A DNA stretch of 64,000 bases from JBQLZQ01 sp052168355 (GTDB lineage Bacteria > Pseudomonadota > Alphaproteobacteria > DSM-16000 > Inquilinaceae): the NCBI GenBank assembly GCA_052168355.1, contig JBQLZQ010000068.1:62001-126000 (forward strand), in the 5' to 3' direction. Under the pieces are notes generated by a model. The model worked only from the letters and a program-made list of their open reading frames with translations, did not search any database and had not been told where the DNA came from. This document shows, piece after piece, positions 45,771 through 54,600 of this stretch. The position numbers and the translations under genes are program-made. Each line of letters begins with the position of its first letter. Within the stretch, counting starts at the first letter, position 1.

Positions 45771-47291
45771 TTATCGGACCCTATGACTGATGGAGGCCGC
45801 CGGCCGGCGCCGCAGGTTCTGGACGACCCGCAGGGTGAGGACGGCGGTACCGATCAGAAGAAAGGCCAGGGTGATCGGCCGCTCGACAAAGATCCACGCC
45901 CCCGACCGCGACAGGATCAGGCTCTGGCGGAACGCCTCCTCCGCGCCCGGCGCCAGGATGAAGGCGATGACGAAGGCGGCGGCGGGAAAGCCCAGCCGCC
46001 GCATCAGATAGCCCAGCACGCCGGCGATGAACATGACCACGATATCGGAGGTCGAAAGACGCGACGAATACGCGGCGATGACCGCCGTGACGAAGATCAG
46101 CGGATAGATGATCCGGGCGGGGACGGTCTGGATCAGCCGACCGATCCAGGGTCCGAAAAACCAGCCGATGATGCCGTAGAGCAATATGCCGACGAGTCCC
46201 GCGGCGAACAGCCCGTAGACCAGGTCATGCGCGGTGCTGAACAGCGACGGCCCGATGGGTATGCCGTGGATCGCGAACACACCCATCAGGATCGCCGCCA
46301 CCGTCGATCCGGGCACGCCCAGCGTCAACAGCGGGATCATGGAGGGACCGGACACGGCGTTGTTGGCGGCCTCCGGCGCCGCCACACCGGCCAGGACGCC
46401 GGTGCCCCACGCCGATCCGTTTCTGGCCCGTCGCCGTTCCTGCGCGTAGGCCAGGAACGCCGCGACCGACGATCCAAGTCCCGGCATGATGCCGATGGCC
46501 GACCCATAGCCGGCCGACCGGAAGATGACCGGCAGGACCGGCCGGATTTCCCCCCAGCGCAGCCGCTTGGCATCCGGCCCCGCCTCGACCTCGGCGATGG
46601 TGGCGCCGGCCTTGGTCCGCATCGCCTGTTCGGCCTGGACCATGATCTCGGACACCACGAAAACGCCGATCAGCAGCGGGACCAGCGACAGCCCCTCCTC
46701 CAGCGCCAAAACACCGAAGGTGAAGCGCGCATCGCCGGTGATGGGATCCAGCCCGACCAGCGAAAGCAGGATGCCCAGAACGGTCGCGATAAGGCCCTTG
46801 ATCACTGAATCGCCGATGACCGAACCGATCACCAGGAAAGCCATCAGATAGACCGCGAAATATTCCGACGGGCCGAACTTGGCGGTCTGAACGGCGATCA
46901 GGCCGGCCGCGAAAATCAGCAACATGTCACCGGTCAGGTCGCCCAGCACCGACGCCAGGGTCGCCATCTTCAAAGCCTTTGTGCCCTCGCCTCGCCGCGC
47001 CATGGGGTGTCCGTCGGCCATGGTCGCGACCGACGCGGTGGTGCCGGGTGTGTTGAACATGATGGCGGCGATCGACCCGCCATAGCGCCCCGACTTCCCG
47101 ATGACATACAGAAACGCCAGGGCCGACAGTGGATCGAGGTAGTAGGTGACCGGGATCAACATGGCGATGGCCGCAGCCGCCGTCAGTCCCGGCAAGGCGC
47201 CAATGACCACGCCGACCAGCGCCGCAAGGGCGACAAAGGCCAGGGCGGTCGGGTTCTGGAACAGGAAGGCGACGCCGTCGAGAATATCCAC
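45771..47291 (-). CDS. tctA: Tripartite tricarboxylate transporter large permease, TctA type
   Basis: A 506-residue membrane protein with about 12 helices and the TctA hallmarks: VIGALPGLTAAAAIAMLIPVTY near 30, the GKSGRYGGSIAAIMFNTPGT loop near 65, and GPSMIPLLTLGVPGSTVAAIL near 320, the second half of the internal repeat. The start is taken as GTG at 47291, giving the family's typical opening (DILDGVAFLFQNPT); a longer frame reaches into tctB. It forms the pore of the TTT transporter with TctB and the TctC binding protein. Confidence 0.9.
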   Translation of the reverse strand: MDILDGVAFLFQNPTALAFVALAALVGVVIGALPGLTAAAAIAMLIPVTYYLDPLSALAFLYVIGKSGRYGGSIAAIMFNTPGTTASVATMADGHPMARRGEGTKALKMATLASVLGDLTGDMLLIFAAGLIAVQTAKFGPSEYFAVYLMAFLVIGSVIGDSVIKGLIATVLGILLSLVGLDPITGDARFTFGVLALEEGLSLVPLLIGVFVVSEIMVQAEQAMRTKAGATIAEVEAGPDAKRLRWGEIRPVLPVIFRSAGYGSAIGIMPGLGSSVAAFLAYAQERRRARNGSAWGTGVLAGVAAPEAANNAVSGPSMIPLLTLGVPGSTVAAILMGVFAIHGIPIGPSLFSTAHDLVYGLFAAGLVGILLYGIIGWFFGPWIGRLIQTVPARIIYPLIFVTAVIAAYSSRLSTSDIVVMFIAGVLGYLMRRLGFPAAAFVIAFILAPGAEEAFRQSLILSRSGAWIFVERPITLAFLLIGTAVLTLRVVQNLRRRPAASISHRVR

Positions 47292-47308
47292 GCGGAAGGC
47301 GACCCTTC

Positions 47309-47788
47309 TCAAAAATGAATGCTGAAGATCCAGCCGGGCGGATCGAAGACACCCATGACCCGAATGAAGACAAGATACCAGAGGGCGGCGGTGGCAAGCG
47401 CCCCCAGGCACAGCGGCACGAGACGCCGGGTTCCGAACAGCCGGAAGATGGCCGCCGCCGCGATTACCGTGGCGATGAAGTACCCAAAGGCGCCGAGCAG
47501 CGGCACGTAGAGAAGTCCCAGTCCCACTACGGCGGCGGCCCGCAGAGGCAGGGCCGTGTCGCCGCCGCGCGCGGCCCGCTTCCCGGCCCCGACCATGGCC
47601 GCGACGGCCAGCATCAGCCCCAAGCCGATGGCCGCACCGCAGACGATGCGCGGCACCAGCCTGGGCCCCACCAGCCCCGCCTCGTCGACCCTGATGTCGG
47701 CGGTGGCCGTCAGAAGGAAAAGGCCGGTTGCGGCCACGGTCAGCCCGACCCACAGGTCGGGCGACCGCAGTACGTGGAGCGGTATCAC
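47309..47788 (-). CDS. tctB: Tripartite tricarboxylate transporter small permease, TctB type
   Basis: A 159-residue protein with four helices (about 12-30, 48-68, 82-105 and 118-145) and the TctB pattern LWVGLTVAATGLFLL near the start and LLGAFGYFIATVIAAAAIFRLFGTRR near 105. It lies 24 bases after tctC and 17 bases before the tctA GTG. It is required with TctA for uptake. Confidence 0.88.
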   Translation of the reverse strand: MIPLHVLRSPDLWVGLTVAATGLFLLTATADIRVDEAGLVGPRLVPRIVCGAAIGLGLMLAVAAMVGAGKRAARGGDTALPLRAAAVVGLGLLYVPLLGAFGYFIATVIAAAAIFRLFGTRRLVPLCLGALATAALWYLVFIRVMGVFDPPGWIFSIHF

Positions 47789-47812
47789 GGGGCCGCCGGC
47801 CCGGACCTGCCT

Positions 47813-48796
47813 TTAACCGTCGCTTTCCGGCCGCACCTCGGCGACGATGGGAAGCAGGGCGTCACGCAGCGTTTCCAGCCGGGCCGTGCCGGCGTCCGGA
47901 GCCGTGTAGCCGCCAGACAGACCGGCGTTGCCCAGCAACCGCGCGTAACCCTCTGACGTGACCGTGGCCTCGATGGCCGCCGTGATCGTCGCCGCGATGT
48001 CTTGAGGAAGATCCACCGACGCCATGATCATCTGCGGATTGGTCAGCGGGACATCGGGCAATCCCTGCTCGGCGAATGTCGGGACGTCCGGGTTTGCCGG
48101 ATCGCGGGTATCGCCGGCCACGCCGATGGCGCGGATCTGGCTTTCGAACCCGTTCTTGAGCTGAACGCCCATAAACCCGAAATCGACCTGACTCCCGGCC
48201 ACGGCATTGCGCGCTTTCGACCCGCCGCCGAAGGGAACGTCCTGAACCTCGATGTCATTCGATTGCAGGAAGGCCACGCCGGTCAGCTGGAACAGGCTGC
48301 CCCGGCCCGGATGAGACCAGCGCAACGCCGACGCATCGGCCTGGGCCGCCGCGACCAAATCCGACGCCGTCTGGAACGGGCTGTCGGTCGGCACCAGAAG
48401 ACCCGGAATGGAAGCACCCAGCCCGCCCAGAACCTGCATGTCGGCCAGCGGATCCACGGGCGCTTCGGCGCCGTCATAGAGGGCCTTCACCAGAAACGAC
48501 CCAGCCGACGCCATGTACAGCGTGTAGCCGTCGGCGGGCTGGTCGGCGACGAACTTCGCGGCGATCATGCCGGCCGCGCCCGGCTTGTTGACCACGACCA
48601 TCGGCATGCCCAGGGATTCGTGGATCAAGCCGGCCAGCGCCCGGGCATAGGTATCGGTGCCGCCGCCGGGGGCAAATCCGACGACCAGCGTGACCGGCTT
48701 TTCCGGGTACTGGGCCAAGGACGGCTGCGCAAAGGCGGCCATTCCCAGGATGCTTCCGGCAATCATTCCGGCTAGTACGCTGCGACGCGCGATCAT
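47813..48796 (-). CDS. tctC: Tripartite tricarboxylate transporter substrate-binding protein, TctC/Bug type
   Basis: A 327-residue Bug-family periplasmic protein. The N-terminus is a signal peptide with an RR pair (MIARRSVLAGMIAGSILGM, cleaved near LAQYP). The Bug core has YPEKPVTLVVGFAPGGGTDTYARAL, VVVNKPGAAGMIAAKFVADQPADGYTLY and the typical FGGGSKARNAVAGSQVDFGF. Bug proteins bind carboxylates such as citrate, tartrate or aromatic acids through water-bridged loops. The ATG at 48796 follows AGGGAG. It is first in the tctCBA operon and divergent from lysR. Confidence 0.92.
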   Translation of the reverse strand: MIARRSVLAGMIAGSILGMAAFAQPSLAQYPEKPVTLVVGFAPGGGTDTYARALAGLIHESLGMPMVVVNKPGAAGMIAAKFVADQPADGYTLYMASAGSFLVKALYDGAEAPVDPLADMQVLGGLGASIPGLLVPTDSPFQTASDLVAAAQADASALRWSHPGRGSLFQLTGVAFLQSNDIEVQDVPFGGGSKARNAVAGSQVDFGFMGVQLKNGFESQIRAIGVAGDTRDPANPDVPTFAEQGLPDVPLTNPQMIMASVDLPQDIAATITAAIEATVTSEGYARLLGNAGLSGGYTAPDAGTARLETLRDALLPIVAEVRPESDG

Positions 48797-48871
48797 GGCG
48801 ATACTCCCTTGTGTGCGGGCTCGCTCTGCCCTGTTGCCGCTACGGTAAGGGGCCGACAACGCTTTACACAA

Positions 48872-48909
48872 ATGCAAATCAAGTTATTACTCATGCGAAT
48901 CACGCAAAT
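48872..48909. promoter_or_regulatory. Direct repeats in the tctC/lysR divergent promoter, probable regulator binding site
   Basis: ATGCAAATCA at 48872-48881 and ATGCGAATCA at 48893-48902 differ by one base and start 21 bases apart, two helical turns. A partial third copy (ACGCAAATG) spans 48902-48910. LysR regulators normally bind such sites as side-by-side dimers between divergent genes, so this is the likely operator. Which gene is activated is inferred only from layout. Confidence 0.55.
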
Positions 48910-48925
48910 GCCAGAGGCCGGGTCC

Positions 48926-49810
48926 ATGAACCTTAAAGCGTTACGCGCATTTTGCCTCGTCATGCGTCGCGGCAGCCTGGCCGCGGCGGCGGAGGACCTG
49001 CATCTGAGCCAACCGGCGGTGAGCCGGCTTGTCTCCAATCTGGAGCACGAACTGAAACTGAGCCTGTTCCATCGCGACCGCAGAACATTGCGACCCAGCG
49101 CCGAGGCGCGGGCCTTTTACCGGGAGGCGGCCCGTATTTTGGCAGGCATCGAACAGCTTCCCGACATCGCCGGCGAAATCCGGGCCGGCAGCGGCAGCCG
49201 ACTGCGGGTCGTGGTCATGTCGCGCCTGGCCCAGGCCGTTGTCGCGCCGGCGGCGCGACGGTTCACCGACGGCCACCCCGATATCGTGCTGACGCTGGAG
49301 ATGCATCACCGCCGTGACATGGAACGCTGGCTGGCCGGCCGCCAGTTCGACCTGGGTTTCGGGCCCCTACCGGTGGAGGATGCGTCGCTTGATGTCGAGC
49401 CGCTGTGCACGCGATCGGCAGTCGCCGTTCTGCCGGCCGCTTCCCCTCTGCGATCCGCGGCTGCGGCGCGGATCGCAGACCTTGCGACGGAACCCTTGAT
49501 CGCCCTTACCCCCGACACACTCCTTCAGAGCCAGATCGACGCGATGTTTTCCATGGCGGGGCTGGCGCCCAGGATCGCCTTGCGGACGTCGTCGTCGCAC
49601 CTTGCCTGTGCCCTGGCGGCGCAGGGTCTTGGCTACACGATCACGGATCCGTTCGCGGCCCGAAGCTTTGCGGACGCCGCCGCCATGGTGCCGGTTGATC
49701 CGTCCTTTGCGCTGGATTTCGGCGTGCTATGGCCAAGGGAGGCACAGCGGTCGCGCGCCGCTGAAGCGTTTTGCGACTGCGTCCGCCGGCAGGTCGCATC
49801 CGCCCCATGA
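48926..49810 (+). CDS. LysR-family transcriptional regulator
   Basis: A 294-residue LysR protein. The winged helix-turn-helix is MNLKALRAFCLVMRRGSLAAAAEDLHLSQPAVSRLV-like in residues 1-36, followed by the linker helix and a two-lobed ligand domain from about 90 (RLRVVVMSRLAQAVVAPAARRFTDGHPDI). It is divergent from tctCBA and 92 bases upstream of the enolase-superfamily gene. It probably responds to the compound imported by TctABC and controls both flanks. An alternative ATG lies six codons upstream (48908). Confidence 0.92.
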   Translation: MNLKALRAFCLVMRRGSLAAAAEDLHLSQPAVSRLVSNLEHELKLSLFHRDRRTLRPSAEARAFYREAARILAGIEQLPDIAGEIRAGSGSRLRVVVMSRLAQAVVAPAARRFTDGHPDIVLTLEMHHRRDMERWLAGRQFDLGFGPLPVEDASLDVEPLCTRSAVAVLPAASPLRSAAAARIADLATEPLIALTPDTLLQSQIDAMFSMAGLAPRIALRTSSSHLACALAAQGLGYTITDPFAARSFADAAAMVPVDPSFALDFGVLWPREAQRSRAAEAFCDCVRRQVASAP

Positions 49811-49902
49811 TAATTGCAAAAAACGCATATTAATAATCGCCTTTTAAATTTGTTGCATGTGTGTTCGCGCGCCTACCCTGGATCGAACGGGGAGGAGACC
49901 GT

Positions 49903-51015
49903 ATGCGCATCACATCCGTGGCCGTGCGAACGCTGCGGCTCGCCATGCCGGGCGATGCCCGCAACGCAAGGCGGCGTTGGACGGAAAAATCCGTTTTGCT
50001 CTGTTTCGTGGAGACCGACGCGGGACTGACGGGCGTGGGCGAAGGATGGACGTCCTACGCCAGCCCGCGCGCGCTGACGGCGACCATCGAGGACGACGTC
50101 GCTCCTCTGATCGTCGGCCGCGACCTGGATGATATCGACGACCTGGAGGAGACCTGCCGGCGATCCTGCGTCATGAGCGGCCGCTACGGGATCACCGCGG
50201 TTGCCCTCAGCGCGGTCGAAATCGCGCTGTGGGATCTGAAAGCCCAGGCCGCCGGCCTGCCGCTGTGGCGCTTTCTGGGTGGCGCGGTCCCCCGTGTGCC
50301 GGTCTACGCCTCCGGCGGCCTGTACCGCGACGGCGCAGGACCCGACGCACTGGCCCGCGAGATGACCGGGTACCGCGATCTCGGCTTCACAGCGGTGAAG
50401 ATTAAGATCGGCGGCGCGCCCCTGAATGAGGATATCGCACGGATCGCGGCGGTACGCAGGGCGCTGGGACCGGCGCCGGCCCTGCTGGTCGACGCCCATT
50501 ATACGATGACGGTGGACGGCGCCCTGCGCTTCGCGGAGGCCGCCGAGCCTTACAAGGTCGGGTGGCTGGAAGCACCGATCCTGCCCACCGACTGGGAAGG
50601 GCATCGACACTTGGCGGAAGCGTCGCCCATCCCCCTTTGCGGCAACGAAACGCTGCCATGGCGCGACGGATTCATGCGCCTGATCGACGCCGGCGTTCGC
50701 TACATCATGCCCGACGTATCGGCCTGCGGCGGCATCGCCGAGACGCTGGCCATCGGCCGCGCCGCCCACGCCGCCGGACGGACCCTGACCCTTCATTCCT
50801 CGTCCAGCATCGTCCTGTTCCTGGCCAGCCTGCACGTGGCCGCAGCGATCGGAGAGGGATGCTCTGTGGAAAGCCACATGATGCATCGCTGGCTTTTCGA
50901 CCTGATGCCCCAGGAAACGTTCGCCGTGGCCGATGGCGCGGTGACTCTGGGGGACCGCCCCGGCCTGGGGCTGTCGATCACGCCGGACGCGCTCGACGCC
51001 CGGACGGCGGCCTAG
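49903..51015 (+). CDS. Enolase-superfamily dehydratase/racemase (mandelate racemase group)
   Basis: A 370-residue MR-group enolase-superfamily enzyme with every hallmark residue in place: Lys166 and Lys168 (KIK), metal ligands Asp197, Glu223 and Glu249, the Asp271-His298 dyad and Glu323. The group removes the alpha proton of a carboxylate, leading to racemisation or to dehydration of acid sugars. GGAGGAG precedes the ATG at 49903. The gene sits beside lysR and a TTT transporter, so it likely starts breakdown of the imported hydroxy- or sugar acid (inference). Exact substrate unknown. Confidence 0.9.
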   Translation: MRITSVAVRTLRLAMPGDARNARRRWTEKSVLLCFVETDAGLTGVGEGWTSYASPRALTATIEDDVAPLIVGRDLDDIDDLEETCRRSCVMSGRYGITAVALSAVEIALWDLKAQAAGLPLWRFLGGAVPRVPVYASGGLYRDGAGPDALAREMTGYRDLGFTAVKIKIGGAPLNEDIARIAAVRRALGPAPALLVDAHYTMTVDGALRFAEAAEPYKVGWLEAPILPTDWEGHRHLAEASPIPLCGNETLPWRDGFMRLIDAGVRYIMPDVSACGGIAETLAIGRAAHAAGRTLTLHSSSSIVLFLASLHVAAAIGEGCSVESHMMHRWLFDLMPQETFAVADGAVTLGDRPGLGLSITPDALDARTAA

Positions 51016-51113
51016 CCGAAGGGACCGCGTGCGACCGGTCTGGATTGAGAGCGGCCCACACGTCGTCGGCGCCACGCCGAAGACCGGAGGGGACAAGTTT
51101 GGCGCGGCCGGCG

Positions 51114-51515
51114 TCAGGCGGCCTTGAGCGTTTTCTCGATGTCCTCGACGGGCGAGTTGATCAGGGTCTTCGACAATTCCAGGATCAGGCGGTCCTTGAC
51201 TTCCTTGTGCAGCAGCGGCCGCACCTCACCCAGCGTATCCGGGTCGAGAATGAGCACGATGGTGTCCGTCTCGCCTCCGTAGGCGATGTCATAGAGATGC
51301 CTGGCGAGTTGTTTGGAAAAGGTCGCCTCCATCGACTCCCGATCCGACTGGTCGGGCGGCGACTTTCCGGACGGTCCCTCGCCGGCAAGATTGGTTGGCT
51401 CCAGCGGGCCAGCGAATTCGAGATTGAGATGCTGAGCATCGCCGCGATTGCGGAAAAGGCGCGCGCCTTCTCCTGTCCCGACGACGATAATCGCGCCCGT
51501 GGGAATGTCCGCCAT
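51114..51515 (-). CDS. Host-attachment-family protein (AtsE-like, PF10116)
   Basis: A 133-residue protein of the family named for Agrobacterium attachment protein AtsE. It has an N-terminal strand (TGAIIVVGTGEGARLFRN), a variable charged middle, and a C-terminal half with QLARHLYDIAYGGETDTIVLILDPDTLGEVRPLL-like residues and EVKDRLILELSKTLINSPVEDIEK. The fold resembles translation-termination (eRF1-type) domains, and actual function is uncertain. AGGAG precedes the ATG. It stands alone between the enolase-superfamily gene and the thiamine module. Confidence 0.83.
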   Translation of the reverse strand: MADIPTGAIIVVGTGEGARLFRNRGDAQHLNLEFAGPLEPTNLAGEGPSGKSPPDQSDRESMEATFSKQLARHLYDIAYGGETDTIVLILDPDTLGEVRPLLHKEVKDRLILELSKTLINSPVEDIEKTLKAA

Positions 51516-51692
51516 GGGTGATCTCCTGTTGGGTGATGTCTTGACGACGGTGATCCGGGACTCGGGTGTGCTTGTACGAATGACCCTAACGATGTCCCGC
51601 TCGATGAGTTCCCACGGCGTCGCTAAGGCAGGCTGCGGCGGCGTTTGATGGCGATCCTCCGCCGCCCGGCCAGCGCATCGGTGAACGGGTGC

Positions 51693-51725
51693 CGACGCCA
51701 GCCTTTTTTTGAGGCGTCGTTTTTT
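51693..51725 (+). terminator. Intrinsic terminator upstream of the thiamine module
   Basis: CGACGCC at 51693-51699 pairs with GGCGTCG at 51713-51719 over a 13-base T-rich loop and is followed directly by six T bases (51720-51725). It would stop plus-strand read-through before the thiamine promoter that starts eight bases later. Confidence 0.65.
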
Positions 51726-51732
51726 GTCCCGA

Positions 51733-51761
51733 TTGACACGGCCCGTGCCGCGAGGCATGTG
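51733..51761 (+). promoter_or_regulatory. Predicted sigma-70 promoter of thiBPQ
   Basis: A consensus -35 box TTGACA at 51733-51738 is followed after 17 bases by CATGTG at 51756-51761 as a weak -10 box. A transcript would start at about 51768, at the first base of the riboswitch. The perfect -35, correct spacing and position support the call. Confidence 0.6.
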
Positions 51762-51767
51762 TAGCGC

Positions 51768-51862
51768 TGTCCCACTGGGGTGCCCTCGATTGAAGGGCTG
51801 AGAGGCCGGCGCGACCGGCCAACCCAATGAACCTGATCCGGGTCGTGCCGGCGTAGGGAGAT
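51768..51862 (+). ncRNA. TPP (THI-element) riboswitch
   Basis: The conserved parts of the TPP aptamer are all present in order: the 5' side of P1/P2 with ACTGGGGTGCCC (51774-51785), GGGCTGAGAG (51795-51804), a variable GC-rich P3 arm, AATGAACCTGATCCGGGT, and the closing CCGGCGTAGGGA. TPP binding to this element represses thiamine genes in bacteria. It precedes thiB by about 77 bases. Neither a T-run terminator nor an obvious anti-terminator lies between, so control at translation start is more likely (inference). Confidence 0.95.
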
Positions 51863-51938
51863 GGGGCGGCGGTCACATCTCCTATCGACCTCCCCTTCCC
51901 CTCCTCGCGTCGCGGATACCCGACCGAGGAGTTTCGCG

Positions 51939-52979
51939 ATGTCCGTCCAGTTTTCCCGTCTTTCCGATCGGCGCCGGCCGATCTGGGCCGCGCCCGTCCT
52001 GTGCGCCGCGTCGGTACTTGGAGCAGCCGCCGGCCAGGCCCAGGATCTGCCCGTTCTCACGGTGTACACCTACAGTTCCTTCGTATCGGAATGGGGGCCC
52101 GGACCCGTCATCGAGCAGGCGTTCGAGGCGGAATGCGGCTGCGATCTGGATCTGGTCGGCGTCGATGACGGGGTGGCCATCCTGGGCCGGCTGCGCCTGG
52201 AGGGACAAAACACCCGCGCCGACGTGATCCTTGGCCTGGACACCAACCTGACGGCGGAGGCGGCGGCGACCGGGCTGCTGGCGCCCCACGGGCTGGATCT
52301 CGGCGGGCTCGACCTGCCGGTGGACTGGACCGACGAGCTTTTCGTTCCCTACGATTGGGGATATTTCGCGTTCGTCTACGACAGCGAGGCCCTGGCCGAA
52401 CCGCCGCAAAGCCTGCGCGCCCTGGTCGAGGACAGCGATATCGAGATCCTGATCCAGGATCCCCGCATCAGCACGCCGGGCCTGGGCCTGCTGCTATGGA
52501 TGAAGTCCGTGTTCGGCGACGAGGCTGGCGAGGCCTGGACGGCCCTTCGGCCGCGCATCGTCACCGTCAGCAGCGGCTGGAGCGAGGCCTATGGCCTGTT
52601 CCTGGAGGGCGAGGCGCCGATGGTGTTGAGCTACACAACCTCTCCCGCCTATCACCGCTACGCCGACGGTGAGGACCGCTACCGGGCGGCGGCGTTTTCG
52701 GAAGGCCATTATCTGCAGATCGAGGTCGCGGCACGCACCACCGTCACCGATCAGGCGGATCTGGCCGACCGGTTCCTGCGCTTCATGCTGACGCCGGGAT
52801 TTCAGGACGCCATCCCGACCACCAACTGGATGTATCCGGTCGTCCCGCCGGCCGGCGGCCTGCCGGACGTCTTCGACGATCTTGTCGACCCGGCCCGCGC
52901 TCTGCTTGTCCCCGCCGACCAGGTGGTGGCCAACCGCGCCGCCTGGGTCGACGAATGGCTGGCGGCGATGAGCCGCTGA
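51939..52979 (+). CDS. thiB: Thiamine/TPP ABC transporter substrate-binding protein
   Basis: A 346-residue periplasmic binding protein with an N-terminal signal peptide (about 1-35, ending GQAQD). ThiB landmarks follow: LTVYTYSSFVSEWGPGPVIEQAFEAECGC near 40, then ADVILGLDTNL near 95 and PYDWGYFAFVYD near 145. GSWxxAYxxFL-like residues (SGWSEAYGLFLEGEAPMVLSYTTSPAYH) near 215 line the thiamine pocket in E. coli TbpA. GAGGAG precedes the ATG at 51939. The upstream TPP riboswitch confirms the assignment. Confidence 0.95.
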   Translation: MSVQFSRLSDRRRPIWAAPVLCAASVLGAAAGQAQDLPVLTVYTYSSFVSEWGPGPVIEQAFEAECGCDLDLVGVDDGVAILGRLRLEGQNTRADVILGLDTNLTAEAAATGLLAPHGLDLGGLDLPVDWTDELFVPYDWGYFAFVYDSEALAEPPQSLRALVEDSDIEILIQDPRISTPGLGLLLWMKSVFGDEAGEAWTALRPRIVTVSSGWSEAYGLFLEGEAPMVLSYTTSPAYHRYADGEDRYRAAAFSEGHYLQIEVAARTTVTDQADLADRFLRFMLTPGFQDAIPTTNWMYPVVPPAGGLPDVFDDLVDPARALLVPADQVVANRAAWVDEWLAAMSR

Positions 52980-53001
52980 ACGGCGCGGTCGGTTCGACCC
53001 C

Positions 53002-54600
53002 GTGACCGTCCTGCGATCGCTGCTGCCCGGCGCGGCCAGCGGCGCGGTGCTGCTGCTGATCTTCGGCAGCGCCCTGGCCGGGCTGGTCAGCGCCGCCGGG
53101 CGGGTCGACCTGGCGGCGGCGATCGGCGACCCCTATGTCCGGGCGGTCCTGCGCTTCAGCCTGTGGCAGGCGTTCCTGTCCGCCGCGCTCAGTATCGGAC
53201 TGGCGATCCCGGTGGCCAGGGCGCTGGCCCGCCGGCCCGCGTTTCCCGGCCGGTCGCTGCTGTTGCGGCTGCTGGGCCTGCCCATGGTCGTGCCGACCAT
53301 CGTCAGCGTGCTGGGCATCATCGCCATCTACGGGCGCTCCGGGCTGGTCAACCGGATGCTGGAGGGTATCGGCATCGACGCCCGGCTCGACATCTATGGG
53401 CTGACCGGCATCCTGATCGCCCACGTCTTCCTCAACATGCCCTTTGCCGTCCGGGTGCTGGTTCAGGGCTGGGCCGGCATTCCGGCCGAAAGCTGGCGGC
53501 TTGCCGGGCAGCTTGGCCTATCGGGCGCCGACAGCTTCCGGCTGATCGAATGGCCGATGCTGCGTCAGATCGCGCCGGGGGTGGCCGGGCTTGTGTTCCT
53601 GTTGTGCTTCACCAGCTTTGCGGTGGTGTTGATGCTTGGCGGCGGCCCGCCCAACGCCACCATCGAGGTCGCGCTGTATCAGGCGTTGCGGTTCGATTTC
53701 GACCTTGGCCGAGTCGCCGCCTTTGCCGTGCTGCAGATCCTGATCGCCGGTATCGTGGTCGCCCTGTGGGGCCGGCTGGCCCGATCCATGCCGGCCGGGG
53801 TCGATCTGGGGCGGCCGGTACAGCGGTATGACGGGCTGGGCGTCTGGAGCCGGATCGGCGATGCCGGCGCCATCCTGTTCGGGGTGGCAGTTCTGATAAT
53901 GCCGCTGGCGGCCATCGTCGCGGCCGGTGTGGAGGGGCCGGTGACGCGGGTGCTGGGGGATGGCGCGCTTTGGCAGGCGGCCGGGCGCAGCGTCGCCATC
54001 GGGCTTGGCGCCGGCATGCTGTCCCTGGTGCTGGGCTGGGGCGTGGTGCAGACGGCGCGGGACCTTCGCGTCCGGTGGCACCGTCCGCGCCTGGCCGAGG
54101 CGGTGGAGGGCGCCGGCGCCCTGGTGCTGGTGGTCCCGCCACTGGTCATCGGGGCCGGCCTGTTCATCCTGCTGTCGCGGTTCGCCGACGTGTTTTCCTT
54201 GACCCTGGGGCTGGTCGTGATCATCAACGCCTGTATGGGGCTTCCCTTCGTGGTTCGAATTATGGGACCGGCGTCGGCGCGGGTGGCGGAACGGCACGAC
54301 AGGTTGTGCCAGAGCCTGGACATCGCCGGCTGGAACAGGTTTCGCCTGGTCGAATGGCCGCTGTTGCGCCGGCCCGCGGGTCTGGCGCTGGCGTTGTGCG
54401 CGGCGCTGGCCATGGGCGATCTCGGCGTCATCGCCCTGTTCGGGTCGCCGACCACGGCCACCCTGCCCTTCTACCTCTTCCAGAAAATGGGCAGCTATCA
54501 GACGGACGACGCGGCCGTCGCCGCCCTGATCCTGGTCGGGTTGTGCCTGGCCCTGTTTGTCATTGTCGAACGCGGACTGGGCGGCCGTGCCGATCGTTGA
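53002..54600 (+). CDS. thiP: Thiamine/TPP ABC transporter permease
   Basis: A 532-residue inner-membrane permease of duplicated architecture with two halves of about six helices. The first has the EAA-like loop SWRLAGQLGLSGADSFRLIEWPML near 170, and the second has HDRLCQSLDIAGWNRFRLVEWPLL near 430. This fits ThiP, which alone makes the membrane pore. It begins with GTG 22 bases after thiB and overlaps thiQ. Confidence 0.93.
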   Translation: MTVLRSLLPGAASGAVLLLIFGSALAGLVSAAGRVDLAAAIGDPYVRAVLRFSLWQAFLSAALSIGLAIPVARALARRPAFPGRSLLLRLLGLPMVVPTIVSVLGIIAIYGRSGLVNRMLEGIGIDARLDIYGLTGILIAHVFLNMPFAVRVLVQGWAGIPAESWRLAGQLGLSGADSFRLIEWPMLRQIAPGVAGLVFLLCFTSFAVVLMLGGGPPNATIEVALYQALRFDFDLGRVAAFAVLQILIAGIVVALWGRLARSMPAGVDLGRPVQRYDGLGVWSRIGDAGAILFGVAVLIMPLAAIVAAGVEGPVTRVLGDGALWQAAGRSVAIGLGAGMLSLVLGWGVVQTARDLRVRWHRPRLAEAVEGAGALVLVVPPLVIGAGLFILLSRFADVFSLTLGLVVIINACMGLPFVVRIMGPASARVAERHDRLCQSLDIAGWNRFRLVEWPLLRRPAGLALALCAALAMGDLGVIALFGSPTTATLPFYLFQKMGSYQTDDAAVAALILVGLCLALFVIVERGLGGRADR

